From NCBI RefSeq assembly GCF_001594015.1, contig NZ_LTBC01000003.1, positions 186,001 to 250,000 on the forward strand: a stretch of 64,000 bases of DNA. The letters run 5' to 3'. The notes beneath the pieces are model-generated. The model did not search any database, had not been told where the DNA came from, and was given only the letters and a program-made list of their open reading frames with translations. The translations under genes and the position numbers were made by a program. This DNA is from Moorella mulderi DSM 14980 (GTDB taxonomy: Bacteria; Bacillota; DSM-521; Neomoorellales; Neomoorellaceae). Each line of letters opens with the position of its first letter. The stretch's first letter is position 1. Shown here one piece after another: positions 17,950 to 25,796 of the stretch.

Positions 17950-18827
17950 GGCCGGCCACCTGCCAAAACAGAAGTTGGCGGCTGGAAGTCGGAGGTCGGA
18001 AAACTGTGGGAACTGGCTGCGCCAGTTCCAGATAGAAAGTCCGGCGCTGTATGTGCAGCACGGGCGTCTACCCTGAAGATCTTTTTCAGTTCTTCCAGCT
18101 GGCTGTCGACGCTGGCGTCGACAAAGCCATTTTCCGTCTCTACCCGGCAGCCACCGGCCTTAAAGCCCGGGTCGGCAATCACCTGGAGCCGCGCTCCCGG
18201 TGCTGCTTCTGCCAGGAGTTCGGCGCGGCGCTGGCGGATAGTCTCGGCTGCCTCCGGGGAGGCGTAAATTATGTAATTCTGCCCCTCGGCCACCTGGCGG
18301 ATGGCCTGGCGGGCGATTTCTAACACCAGGTCCGGCCGCAGTTCTATTTCCTGGCCTATTATTTTGCTGGCAATGGCCAGGGCCAGTTCGATAATTTCAC
18401 CTTCAGCGGCGCTAATCGTCTCCTGATAAGCCTTCTGCGCCTCTGCCAGGACCTGCCGGGCTTCTTCCCGGGCGGCTTCAGCCTCCCGGCGAATACGCTC
18501 GGCTTCCTCCTCGGCCCGGGCCAGTCCTTCCTGGTAGCCCCGGGCCTCGCCGGCGGCCCGGGCCTCCTCTAGGACTTCCTGCCGCTCCTCCATGGCTGCC
18601 TCCTTAATGGCCGCCGCCTCCCGGCGGGCCTGCTCCAGGATGGCGGCCGCCTCTTCCCGGGCGGCAGACACTTCCTGCGCGGCATTAGCTTCCATTTCGT
18701 CCCGGGCTTCCGGCTTGCCGGCCTCCTCTCCGGTATACTCTATAGCCGCTGCCACCTGCACGGGGCGCAGGGGGATCACCCTTTCGCCCCAACCTGCTCC
18801 AGCTTTTTTTAGTATCCTAGACAACAA
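17946..18827 (-). CDS. fliH: flagellar assembly protein FliH
   Basis: This protein of about 293 residues has a long Glu/Ala/Arg coiled coil (about 70-160) and a C-terminal FliH/V-ATPase-E-like domain. FliH regulates FliI. The open frame runs upstream into fliG, but the TTG at 18827 (or 18824) follows GGGGAGG and overlaps fliG by only about 11 bp, so I take it as the start. The last 35 residues (after about 258) form an unusual Ser/Pro/Thr-rich tail encoded by a GGAAGTCGGAGGTCGG-type repeat, unlike a normal FliH end. Confidence 0.88.
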   Translation of the reverse strand: MLSRILKKAGAGWGERVIPLRPVQVAAAIEYTGEEAGKPEARDEMEANAAQEVSAAREEAAAILEQARREAAAIKEAAMEERQEVLEEARAAGEARGYQEGLARAEEEAERIRREAEAAREEARQVLAEAQKAYQETISAAEGEIIELALAIASKIIGQEIELRPDLVLEIARQAIRQVAEGQNYIIYASPEAAETIRQRRAELLAEAAPGARLQVIADPGFKAGGCRVETENGFVDASVDSQLEELKKIFRVDARAAHTAPDFLSGTGAASSHSFPTSDFQPPTSVLAGGRP

Positions 18828-19827
18828 TGGCGTCTTCGCCTCCCCGGGCGATGATAATCTCGCCAGCTTCGTCCAGGCGGCGGATAATCTGGACAATGCG
18901 CTGCTGGGCTTCTTCCACATCCCGGAGGCGCGCCGGGCCCATATACTCGATATCCTCTTTGAGCATCTCGCCGGCCCGCTTGGAGAGGTTGCGGTAAATG
19001 CGGTTGGCCACCTCCTCGCTGGCCGCCTTGAGGGCCAGGGCCAGGTCTTTGAGGTCGACTTCCCTGAGGACGCGGCGGATGGAGTTATCATCCAGGGTCA
19101 GGATATCTTCAAAGACAAACATGCGCTTACGGATCTCGTCGGCCAGTTCAGGGTCATCCTGTTCCAGGGATTCCAGGATGGTCCGCTCGGTGCTGCGGTC
19201 GGCCCGGTTCAAGATATCCACCAGGCTCTTTAACCCACCGGCAACGGCAAAGTCCTGGCCTACAAGGGAAGACAAACGCTGTTCCAGGATACTCTCCAGC
19301 TCCCGCAGTGTCTCCGGGGAAGTACGCTCCATGAGGGCAATCCTTTTGGCCACGTCGGCCTGTAACTGGTCCGGCAGGGCCCCCAGGACTACCGCTGCCT
19401 GCTCCGGTTCCAGGTAAGCCAGGATCAGGGCTATAGTCTGGGGATGCTCGTTATAAATAAAGTTCACCAGCTGCTTGGGGTCGGCCTTGCGGATCATATT
19501 GAAGGGACGGATTTTAGAGCTGGCCAGGAGCTTTTTAACAATCTCCGCTGCCCGGGCCGGCCCCAGGGTTTTCTCCAGCACCTCCCGGGCATACTTCATG
19601 CCTCCCTGGAGGATGAACATCTGGGCATCGCTTAGCTGCAGGAACTCATCGACGATCTGCTGCATTATTGCCGGGTCGATGGAGGTAGTGTTGGCAATCT
19701 GGTAAGTAATGCGCTCGATATCTTCCTGGGCCATTTGTTTTAAAATTAAAGATGATAACTCCGGCCCGACGGTAATCAAAAAAATCGCTGCCTTTTCCAG
19801 GCCGGTAAGGGCCTTCTGCTTTGCCAA
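18817..19827 (-). CDS. fliG: motor switch protein FliG
   Basis: This 336-residue protein has the three FliG domains, including the EHPQ motif (127-130) in FliG-M and charged helices in FliG-C that meet the stator (about 280-320). FliG binds the MS ring protein FliF and generates torque with MotA. It follows fliF by 11 bp. Confidence 0.97.
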   Translation of the reverse strand: MAKQKALTGLEKAAIFLITVGPELSSLILKQMAQEDIERITYQIANTTSIDPAIMQQIVDEFLQLSDAQMFILQGGMKYAREVLEKTLGPARAAEIVKKLLASSKIRPFNMIRKADPKQLVNFIYNEHPQTIALILAYLEPEQAAVVLGALPDQLQADVAKRIALMERTSPETLRELESILEQRLSSLVGQDFAVAGGLKSLVDILNRADRSTERTILESLEQDDPELADEIRKRMFVFEDILTLDDNSIRRVLREVDLKDLALALKAASEEVANRIYRNLSKRAGEMLKEDIEYMGPARLRDVEEAQQRIVQIIRRLDEAGEIIIARGGEDAIVV

Positions 19828-19838
19828 TCAAGCCACCC

Positions 19839-21416
19839 CTAATCTTCAGCCAGCCAGGCCTTGATTAACAAAGCCGCATCCTCCGGCCGCTGGCGGATGA
19901 TTTCCCTTAAACGCTCCAGTTTGGCCTTGCGTTCGGCTTCCTGGCGCTCTTTTTCCACATCCACCGGTTCTACCGGCTGAACTGCCAGGGGTTCTACCGG
20001 GACACCAGCCTGCGTACCGGCCAGTAAAGCCTCGCCGGGCAGCCGCGCTTGTAAAGCTTTCTGCCGCCGGCGGCGTAACAGGAGTATGATTAACACCCCC
20101 ATTAAGAGCAAGGCCCCCAGCCCTGCCGCTCCCCACAGAAGATACTGCTGGAGCAACTGCTGGCGCTGCTGCCGGGCCTCCATTTCAGCCGCCATCTGCT
20201 GCTGCAGGGAATTGTCAAAGGCCATACTGGTAACGGTAATCTGGTCGCCCCGGGCCGGGTTGTAACCCACGGCGGCACTGACAATCTGCTGGATCTGGTT
20301 GTCCATAGCCGGGCTCACCGGACCGTTGACAGCCACCGCCGTAGAAAGCCGTCTTACCTGGCCGGGAGCCACGATGGTATGGGTCTGGGTCTGGTCCAGC
20401 TCATAGTTATGAACAGTATCGGATTTATTATAATTCCCCGGGGCAGGGTTAATCGCCTGGTATACCGGAGGCTGGGTGTTGGGCGGCGTCCCGGCCGGCC
20501 CACCGGTGCCACCGGTAGTGCCCTGCTCAGTTTTAATTTGCTCGCTCCTCAAGGCGCCTTCCTTGCCCCAGACCGTCTGCTTAATTTCCTGCTGGTCGAA
20601 GTTCAGGTCGGCAGTGACCATGGCCACGGCTTTCCCCGGACCCAGGATCTGGGTCAACATAGCCTGTAACCGCTGTTCCAGGTCCCTTTCATACTGCCTT
20701 TTTAATTCCATCTGGGTTTGCTGCTTCTGGGTTAAAGGCGCCGTATCGCTGCCGGCCAGGCCATCGCTCAAGACGTTGCCGTACATATCAATGACGCGGA
20801 TATTCTCGAGCTTGAGACCCGCTACACTGGCAGCCACCAGCTCCATGATGCCCTTGACCTGTTCCGGCTTCAGCCGCGCCAGGGGTTTTAGTTTCAGCAT
20901 TACCGCCGCCGAGGGCGGCTGCTGTTCCTGTAAAAAGACACTGGGCTGGGGGATGACCAGGTGCACGCGGGCGTCTTCCACTTCATTCATGGCCACAATC
21001 GTGCGCTGCAGCTCTCCCTGCAGGGCGCGCTGGTAATCCAGGTTGCGCTCAAAATCGGTCATGCCCAGCTTGTTCTGGTCAAAGAGTTCAAACCCTTGAC
21101 CGCTGTTTAAAACCCCGGCGCTGGCCAGGTCCAGGCGCAGCTGGTAAAGCTGGTCTTTAGGAACCAGGATGGTCGTCCCTTCACCTGCCAGCTGGTAGGG
21201 CACCTTCATTTCCTTTAACTTTTCCACCACCGCTGCCGCATCCCGCTGCTGCAGGTTGGTAAACAGGGGTGCATACTGGGGCTTCAGCAGCCACTGCACC
21301 AGAAAGGCGCCCCCCAGCAGGGCGGCTATACTTATAGCCATAAGGGCCGAACGCCGCCCGGGGGTTAAACCCTGCCAGAAATTTTTTATCCTCTCCAGTA
21401 TATCTTTAACCTTCAT
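19839..21416 (-). CDS. fliF: MS-ring protein FliF
   Basis: This 525-residue protein has membrane segments near residues 23-43 and 430-450, periplasmic ring-building motifs between them, and a C-terminal FliG-binding tail (about 490-525). The frame extends to a TTG at 21449, but the ATG at 21416 follows CAGGGAG with good spacing and gives the usual beginning MKVKDILERIKNFWQGL. It nucleates the basal body. Confidence 0.96.
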   Translation of the reverse strand: MKVKDILERIKNFWQGLTPGRRSALMAISIAALLGGAFLVQWLLKPQYAPLFTNLQQRDAAAVVEKLKEMKVPYQLAGEGTTILVPKDQLYQLRLDLASAGVLNSGQGFELFDQNKLGMTDFERNLDYQRALQGELQRTIVAMNEVEDARVHLVIPQPSVFLQEQQPPSAAVMLKLKPLARLKPEQVKGIMELVAASVAGLKLENIRVIDMYGNVLSDGLAGSDTAPLTQKQQTQMELKRQYERDLEQRLQAMLTQILGPGKAVAMVTADLNFDQQEIKQTVWGKEGALRSEQIKTEQGTTGGTGGPAGTPPNTQPPVYQAINPAPGNYNKSDTVHNYELDQTQTHTIVAPGQVRRLSTAVAVNGPVSPAMDNQIQQIVSAAVGYNPARGDQITVTSMAFDNSLQQQMAAEMEARQQRQQLLQQYLLWGAAGLGALLLMGVLIILLLRRRRQKALQARLPGEALLAGTQAGVPVEPLAVQPVEPVDVEKERQEAERKAKLERLREIIRQRPEDAALLIKAWLAED

Positions 21417-21620
21417 CTTGGGCTCCCTGAAGGTAAATTTACTTGACAACCATAATTAATATCAATGCCAGGACAAAATGCCTCCCTTGCCAGAAAGCTT
21501 TTCTCAGCCAGGGACACCCCGCCGCGCCACCCAAAAACGAGTGATTTACCAGGAAGTACTGTACCGCTGTTAGTCCAGCTCAACTGCGGCATATGAATAT
21601 GGCCTACAACCGGCTTGCTG

Positions 21621-21932
21621 CTAAACCTGCATGCGGGAGATTTCCTGGTAAGCCTCCACGGCCTTATTGCGCACCTGCACGGCCAGCTGGAGGGAAAGGT
21701 TGGCCTGCTCCAGGGCCAGCATGACCTGGTGGACGTCCTCGATTTTACCGGCCAGGTACTCCTGGGTAAGGGCATCGGCCTGCTGCTGCAGGGTGTTGAT
21801 TTCCCCCAGTTTTTCCCGCAGGACTTCACCAAAAGACCTGGTTACGGCTTCTGTACCCCCGGGCACGGCCGGGGGTTGCTGGCTCTCCTGGAGGGGAGCC
21901 GGCATTAACAGGGAAACTGGTGTAAGAAGCAT
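21621..21932 (-). CDS. fliE: MS-ring/rod junction protein FliE
   Basis: This 103-residue protein has the FliE helical pattern (SFGEVLREKLGEINTLQQQA and HQVMLALEQANLSLQLAVQV). FliE joins the MS ring to the rod and is an early export substrate. The ATG at 21932 has an AAAGGAAG site at good distance; an in-frame GTG at 21941 lies too close to it. About 200 bp to fliF hold no clear gene. Confidence 0.93.
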   Translation of the reverse strand: MLLTPVSLLMPAPLQESQQPPAVPGGTEAVTRSFGEVLREKLGEINTLQQQADALTQEYLAGKIEDVHQVMLALEQANLSLQLAVQVRNKAVEAYQEISRMQV

Positions 21933-21995
21933 GGGAATCACTTCCTTTACCTAAATCTCCGCCTCTCACTTTAGCGGCAGCCAAGCACCCTGCTC

Positions 21996-22421
21996 CTAAC
22001 GCCCGATCTCCAGGGCCTTCAGGGTCATGGCCTTGGCCGCATTCAATACGGTGACGTTGGCCTCATAGGCCCTGGTGGCGGTTATCATATCTACCATTTC
22101 GGTAACGATATTAATATTTGGTAAAGCCACATAGCCGTTAGGGTCAGCATCAGGGTGAGAAGGGTCATATACCAGGCGGGGCGGCGTATTATCCTCCACA
22201 ATGGCCGCCACCTCCACGCCCCTGCCAGGGGCCTGACCCGGTGATTGTCCCAGGGCTTCCCGCAGCTTCTCCGCAAAAACGGGTACCTGCCGCCGGTACG
22301 GGCCACCCCGGGGCGTCCTGGTGGTATTTATATTAGCCAGGTTGTTGGCAATGAGATCCAGGCGCAGGCGCTCGGCTGTAAGACCGGAAGCGCTGATGGC
22401 CAGGGCCGGTAATAATTCCAC
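21996..22421 (-). CDS. flgC: proximal rod protein FlgC
   Basis: This 141-residue protein has the rod signature (ASGLTAERLRLDLIANNLAN) and a C-terminal helix (VTEMVDMITATRAYEANVTV). FlgC forms the rod with FlgB. It starts 2 bp after flgB. Confidence 0.96.
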   Translation of the reverse strand: MELLPALAISASGLTAERLRLDLIANNLANINTTRTPRGGPYRRQVPVFAEKLREALGQSPGQAPGRGVEVAAIVEDNTPPRLVYDPSHPDADPNGYVALPNINIVTEMVDMITATRAYEANVTVLNAAKAMTLKALEIGR

Positions 22422-22423
22422 CC

Positions 22424-22822
22424 CTAACGCCTCCCTTCGTTGATCACATAGCGCAGCATGGCCAGCCGGCCGTTTAGCTGCTGCGTGGCAAAATTAAAGT
22501 TCAAGCTGTTCTGGGCCAGATCGACCATCTCCCGGTCGATATCCACGTTATTGCCGTCCTGGCGCATGCTGGTACTGTTATCCTGGTTAACCTCCGGGGT
22601 AAGATCTGAGCCTCCTGCCGGGAGGTGATAAGGGTTAGTACGGTACAGGGGCAGACCCGGCTCTAATCCCAGGGCCTGGCTGAGTTTCTCTTCAAAGGAA
22701 ACTTCGTAGCGCTTGAAGCCGGGGGTATTGACATTGGCAATATTGTGGGCGATGACCCGCTGCCGCAAAGTCGCCGTGTCCAGGGCCTTTTCCAGGATAT
22801 AGATGGCCGGCGTCATAAACAT
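22424..22822 (-). CDS. flgB: proximal rod protein FlgB
   Basis: This is a 132-residue rod protein with TLRQRVIAHNIANVNTPGFK and the C-terminal VDIDREMVDLAQNSLNFNFA. The frame is open to 22876, but the ATG at 22822 follows a GGGGGAAAG site. It is the first gene of the long fla operon, downstream of a c-di-GMP-I riboswitch. Confidence 0.94.
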   Translation of the reverse strand: MFMTPAIYILEKALDTATLRQRVIAHNIANVNTPGFKRYEVSFEEKLSQALGLEPGLPLYRTNPYHLPAGGSDLTPEVNQDNSTSMRQDGNNVDIDREMVDLAQNSLNFNFATQQLNGRLAMLRYVINEGRR

Positions 22823-22906
22823 CCATCTTTCCCCCTTTTTCCCGGAAAAACGATATTTTTCTCCAGCACTTACCACTTTAGCATTTCTATGGGAATTTGG
22901 GTATCA

Positions 22907-22940
22907 GACTTAAGTCCTAAATTTGTCTGGGACTTTGGTC
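22907..22940. promoter_or_regulatory. paired GACNNNNGTC palindromes before flgB
   Basis: Two similar dyads, GACTTAAGTC (22907-22916) and GACTTTGGTC (22931-22940), lie with centres 24 bp apart between the riboswitch terminator and flgB. They resemble GGGACT-N2-AGTCCC operators of NarL/DosR-type response regulators. Related dyads occur before fliC (42994-43024). Protein identity is unknown. Confidence 0.4.
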
Positions 22941-22943
22941 CTA

Positions 22944-22987
22944 AAAGAAAAACCCGTTTACCGGGCAGCTTAAAGAACCGGAAACGG
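22944..22987 (-). terminator. intrinsic terminator of the flgB riboswitch
   Basis: On the minus strand CCGTTTCCGG (22987-22978) pairs with CCGGTAAACGG (22964-22954) apart from one bulged base, and is followed by GTTTTTCTTTT. Its 5' arm overlaps the 3' side of the aptamer closing stem, the usual layout of a transcription-terminating riboswitch. Confidence 0.85.
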
Positions 22988-23078
22988 CAGCCTGGCAATC
23001 ATAGTCCGGTCCCACTCTGCCCGGACCTTAGACCCATAGCTTTGCGCGCATCCCCTTTCGGAGAGCTTGCCCTTGACG
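22986..23078 (-). ncRNA. cyclic-di-GMP-I (GEMM-I) riboswitch upstream of flgB
   Basis: The minus strand reads GGGCAAGCTCTCCGAAAGGG, then GCGCAAAGCTATGGGTCTAA, and closes with GATTGCCAGGCTGCC. The GNRA tetraloop hairpin (CUCUCC-GAAA-GGGG), the invariant CGCAAAGC segment and the closing helix are hallmarks of the GEMM-I aptamer. A terminator lies directly after it and flgB starts about 160 nt downstream. Known relatives before flgB in clostridia shut the flagellar operon off when c-di-GMP is high. The same polarity is inferred here. Confidence 0.93.
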
Positions 23079-23366
23079 CCCGGAGTAAGAAAATTTTACC
23101 TTGGACACTTTCGATATTTATTCAACACGATTTGCCAAATTCCTGCAGGTTGAGAGAAATTTAACCAAAAAAAAAAGAACCGTTCCACCCCTTCAAGAAC
23201 AGCCTCCTATTTTTCTTTCCTCTAAAGATTTCGCTTCCAACTGTGGTATAATATAGCCATCACAATCAGCCTGGAATCGGTATAGATACGACAATCATCG
23301 TGGAAAGGATATAGGGCTGTAATATATAACATTAAGGGAAGGACAGAAGAAAGGGGGTTCTAAAGA

Positions 23367-23936
23367 ATGGCGGCAGTCGAGGTTGCCCGCCGGCGTTTTA
23401 CTGTTGACGAATATTACCAGATGGCCCGGGCAGGCATTCTAGGAGAAAATGACCGGGTAGAGCTGATTGATGGGGAGATTATAGAGATGGTGCCAATAGG
23501 GACCAGGCACGCCGCATGTGTGAGACGGATGAATCGCATCTTTAGCACCAAAATAGGCGATAATGCCCTGGTAGACACCCAGAACCCTTTACGCTTGGAT
23601 CAAAACTCGGAACCCCAGCCTGACTTGATGTTGCTTAAGGCCCGCGATGATTATTATGCTTCTTTCCACCCCCGGCCGGAGGACGTGCTATTGTTAGTTG
23701 AAGTGGCTGACACTTCGGTGGCCTATGACCGCGAAGTAAAGGTAAACCTGTATGCGAAGGGCGGGGTAAATGAAGTATGGCTGGTTAACCTCCAGGCGCA
23801 GCAGGTGACTGCCTATCGCCTGCCTTCGCCGTCCGGGTATAGAGAGGTTAAAGAATACGGGCGCGGCGACCATATTTCGCTGCTGGCTTTCCCGGGACTA
23901 AACATTCCAGTCCAGGATATAATACCGGGAGATTAG
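23367..23936 (+). CDS. Uma2-family putative PD-(D/E)XK nuclease
   Basis: This 189-residue protein of the Uma2/DUF820 family has the nuclease-like core: VELIDGEIIEM near 36, PQPDLMLLK near 88, and LLLVEVADTS followed by KVNLYAKGGVNEVWLV. Uma2 genes are abundant in cyanobacteria and some thermophiles, but their function is not settled. It points away from the fla operon with its own leader; TATAAT at 23247-23252 is a possible -10, but no good -35 was seen. Confidence 0.85.
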   Translation: MAAVEVARRRFTVDEYYQMARAGILGENDRVELIDGEIIEMVPIGTRHAACVRRMNRIFSTKIGDNALVDTQNPLRLDQNSEPQPDLMLLKARDDYYASFHPRPEDVLLLVEVADTSVAYDREVKVNLYAKGGVNEVWLVNLQAQQVTAYRLPSPSGYREVKEYGRGDHISLLAFPGLNIPVQDIIPGD

Positions 23937-23976
23937 CCCCGGGCTTTTCCCGCCATCCCCGCACCCGTTTCTTCAT

Positions 23977-24180
23977 CTACTTGATTAAACTCATCCTGGC
24001 CTGCCGGGGCCTTTCTTCCCGGCAGCTTTCCAGCTGCAGGCGCCGCAGGATGACCATATCTCCCTGTACTTCTACGGCTACATGATCACCCGTTTCCCAA
24101 CCCAGCTCCTGCCGGATTTCTTTCGGGATAACTACCTGCCCCCGGCTTGATAGTTTGGTTATCTCAACCTGCTTGCTCAT
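23977..24180 (-). CDS. AbrB/MazE-type DNA-binding protein
   Basis: This 67-residue protein has a SpoVT-AbrB swapped-hairpin domain (VEITKLSSRGQVVIPKEIRQ, then LGWETGDHVAVEV). It could be a transition-state regulator or an antitoxin, but no toxin gene follows. It lies 35 bp after fliS on the same strand and may be the last gene of the fliD operon. Confidence 0.88.
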   Translation of the reverse strand: MSKQVEITKLSSRGQVVIPKEIRQELGWETGDHVAVEVQGDMVILRRLQLESCREERPRQARMSLIK

Positions 24181-24215
24181 GAGTTTTTTCCCCCGCCCCT
24201 GCCTTTTTGCAAATA

Positions 24216-24641
24216 TCAGCCCTGCCGGTCCATGCCGGTCCTCGTCCGGTAATCATGGGTGCGGTATATCCTGGCCGCCTCTTCCCAGGCATCGCGCAAA
24301 TGCTGGAGAATATCAATCACATCATTAATCATCTTAGCGTCTTTTTTCAGATTTGCCTGGATAAGATGCCAAAGCATAAAATCATAAAGACGATGGAGAT
24401 TGGAGGCAATTTCTCCCGCATCATGGTTCAGGGTAATCATCAATTCCTTGATGATATCCTGGGCGCGGAGAAGGTTATTATTTACCCCCGCGTAATCTTT
24501 TTTCTCCAGGCAGCTTACTCCCAGCCGGCAGAAGCGCAGGGCGCCGTCGTACAGCATCAGGACCAGTTTTTCCTGGGAAAGGGTAAAGACCTGCTGCTGC
24601 CGGTAGGCCTGGTAAGGGTTATTCACGGCCACGGGTAACAC
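24216..24641 (-). CDS. fliS: flagellin export chaperone FliS
   Basis: This 141-residue helical protein begins with PYQAYRQQQVFTLSQEKLVL and LMLYDGALRFC, the FliS signature. FliS binds the flagellin C-terminus and prevents early polymerisation. That is the part of flagellin encoded beyond the fliC intron here. Lies 6 bp after flaG. Confidence 0.95.
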   Translation of the reverse strand: MLPVAVNNPYQAYRQQQVFTLSQEKLVLMLYDGALRFCRLGVSCLEKKDYAGVNNNLLRAQDIIKELMITLNHDAGEIASNLHRLYDFMLWHLIQANLKKDAKMINDVIDILQHLRDAWEEAARIYRTHDYRTRTGMDRQG

Positions 24642-24647
24642 CTGCTC

Positions 24648-25007
24648 TTATATCAAGGTATCCAGGATCAGTCCCACCATCTGCTGCATGCGGGAAGCAA
24701 CTTCCATAACATTCTCCGGTGGGATACGGCGGATAATTTTTCCTTCGTTGATATCTACGACATAAACGTATAACTCATTGTTCTCCCGGTCGACTTTGAA
24801 CCGCAGTTCGATATTAAAAGCTTCGGCGGCCTTGTTGAGCTGCTCGACCGACTTTTCCAGCTGCTTTTCTCCCGGCTGCTGCCTTTCTTCTTGCTGCTGC
24901 TTTCTTTCAGTATTAATCTTAATTCCTTTGCTCTCCTGGACCTGAAAACCGGCCGTCTGGTTCTGCACCTGGTTTAAGACCAGCGGGTCAACCCCTTCGA
25001 CACGCAT
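24648..25007 (-). CDS. flaG: FlaG family protein
   Basis: This 119-residue protein has a polar, Gln/Glu-rich N-terminal part and the FlaG C-terminal domain (about 55-119, with LRFKVDRENNELYVYVVDIN and IIRRIPPENVMEV). FlaG affects filament length in several bacteria. It lies between the chaperone-like gene and fliS. Confidence 0.93.
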   Translation of the reverse strand: MRVEGVDPLVLNQVQNQTAGFQVQESKGIKINTERKQQQEERQQPGEKQLEKSVEQLNKAAEAFNIELRFKVDRENNELYVYVVDINEGKIIRRIPPENVMEVASRMQQMVGLILDTLI

Positions 25008-25150
25008 CAGGCCGCCTCCTTTCCCTTATACGTTATACTTTTAAAAACGCCGCTTGCCCGCGCCTGCTGCTATAAACTAATATCGGCAGCAGCGGTTTCA
25101 ACTTTACCTGCTGTTCGCTCAAACTTTGTAACCGGAAAATCTTGGGTCAC

Positions 25151-25678
25151 TTACAAGTTTTTATCGATAAAAAAACCGCTGCCGCCACCCCGGTGGTAGA
25201 CGAGCACAGCTTTTTTAACCTTACGGAAATCTTCTAGCTCCTTTTTAAACCGGGTAAAATTCTCCCTTATCCTGCGGCGGTTTTCTTCGTCTGCCTCTTT
25301 TACTTTTTCCATCAGGGCAGTTATCTTCCCAAGGAGCAGATCCACCGTCTCCGGTTCCTCACCGCCGGCACTTCCATCGCCTGCAGGCACTACCGGAATA
25401 GCTGATTCATCCCGCCCCTGCCTGTTCTCCTGTACCTTGCCGGCAATGTGCCCCGTCTTCATGGCCCGGCCCGCGACCGGCAGCTCCGCTTCCCGGTCAC
25501 TTATCTTATCCTCCAGGACCTTAAGGGCGGCAATACATTCTTCCCGGCGTTCAAGCACCTGTAAAAGCTCCCCGGCCCTGTCCGGGGTCAGAAGCTCTCC
25601 CTGGGCCAGGGTCAGGTTATAAATTTCTTGCCAGAGCCGCTTTTTTTCCCGCAGCAGGGCTACAAGCTCGTTTGCCAA
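25151..25678 (-). CDS. FlgN/FliT-like flagellar chaperone candidate
   Basis: This 175-residue protein is helical at both ends: LVALLREKKRLWQEIYNLTL and ELLQVLERREECIAALKVLE at the N-terminus, and a charged coiled coil at the C-terminus. A linker of about 40 polar residues lies between. It sits directly downstream of fliD, where fliT (the FliD chaperone) is found in other genomes. The fold pattern fits FlgN/FliT chaperones, but sequence identity to them is not evident. Confidence 0.65.
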   Translation of the reverse strand: MANELVALLREKKRLWQEIYNLTLAQGELLTPDRAGELLQVLERREECIAALKVLEDKISDREAELPVAGRAMKTGHIAGKVQENRQGRDESAIPVVPAGDGSAGGEEPETVDLLLGKITALMEKVKEADEENRRRIRENFTRFKKELEDFRKVKKAVLVYHRGGGSGFFIDKNL

Positions 25679-25796
25679 TTTCCCCGTCTCCTGTTGACCG
25701 TTTTATACCTCAGGGCAGGACCAGACCGTGCCGCTATTCCCGACTTTTCCCTTTTCCTTCAATATTGTTTGCTGGTGGTTGAGCGCCCGCTTTTTA

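Noticed and set aside
16918-18267. 449-residue plus-strand ORF opposite fliI and fliH
   Set aside because: It is antisense to well-supported genes, is low-complexity, and has no family signature.
23224-23252. Promoter for the Uma2 gene at 23367
   Set aside because: TATAAT is present but no acceptable -35 lies 16-18 bp upstream, so no promoter feature was called.
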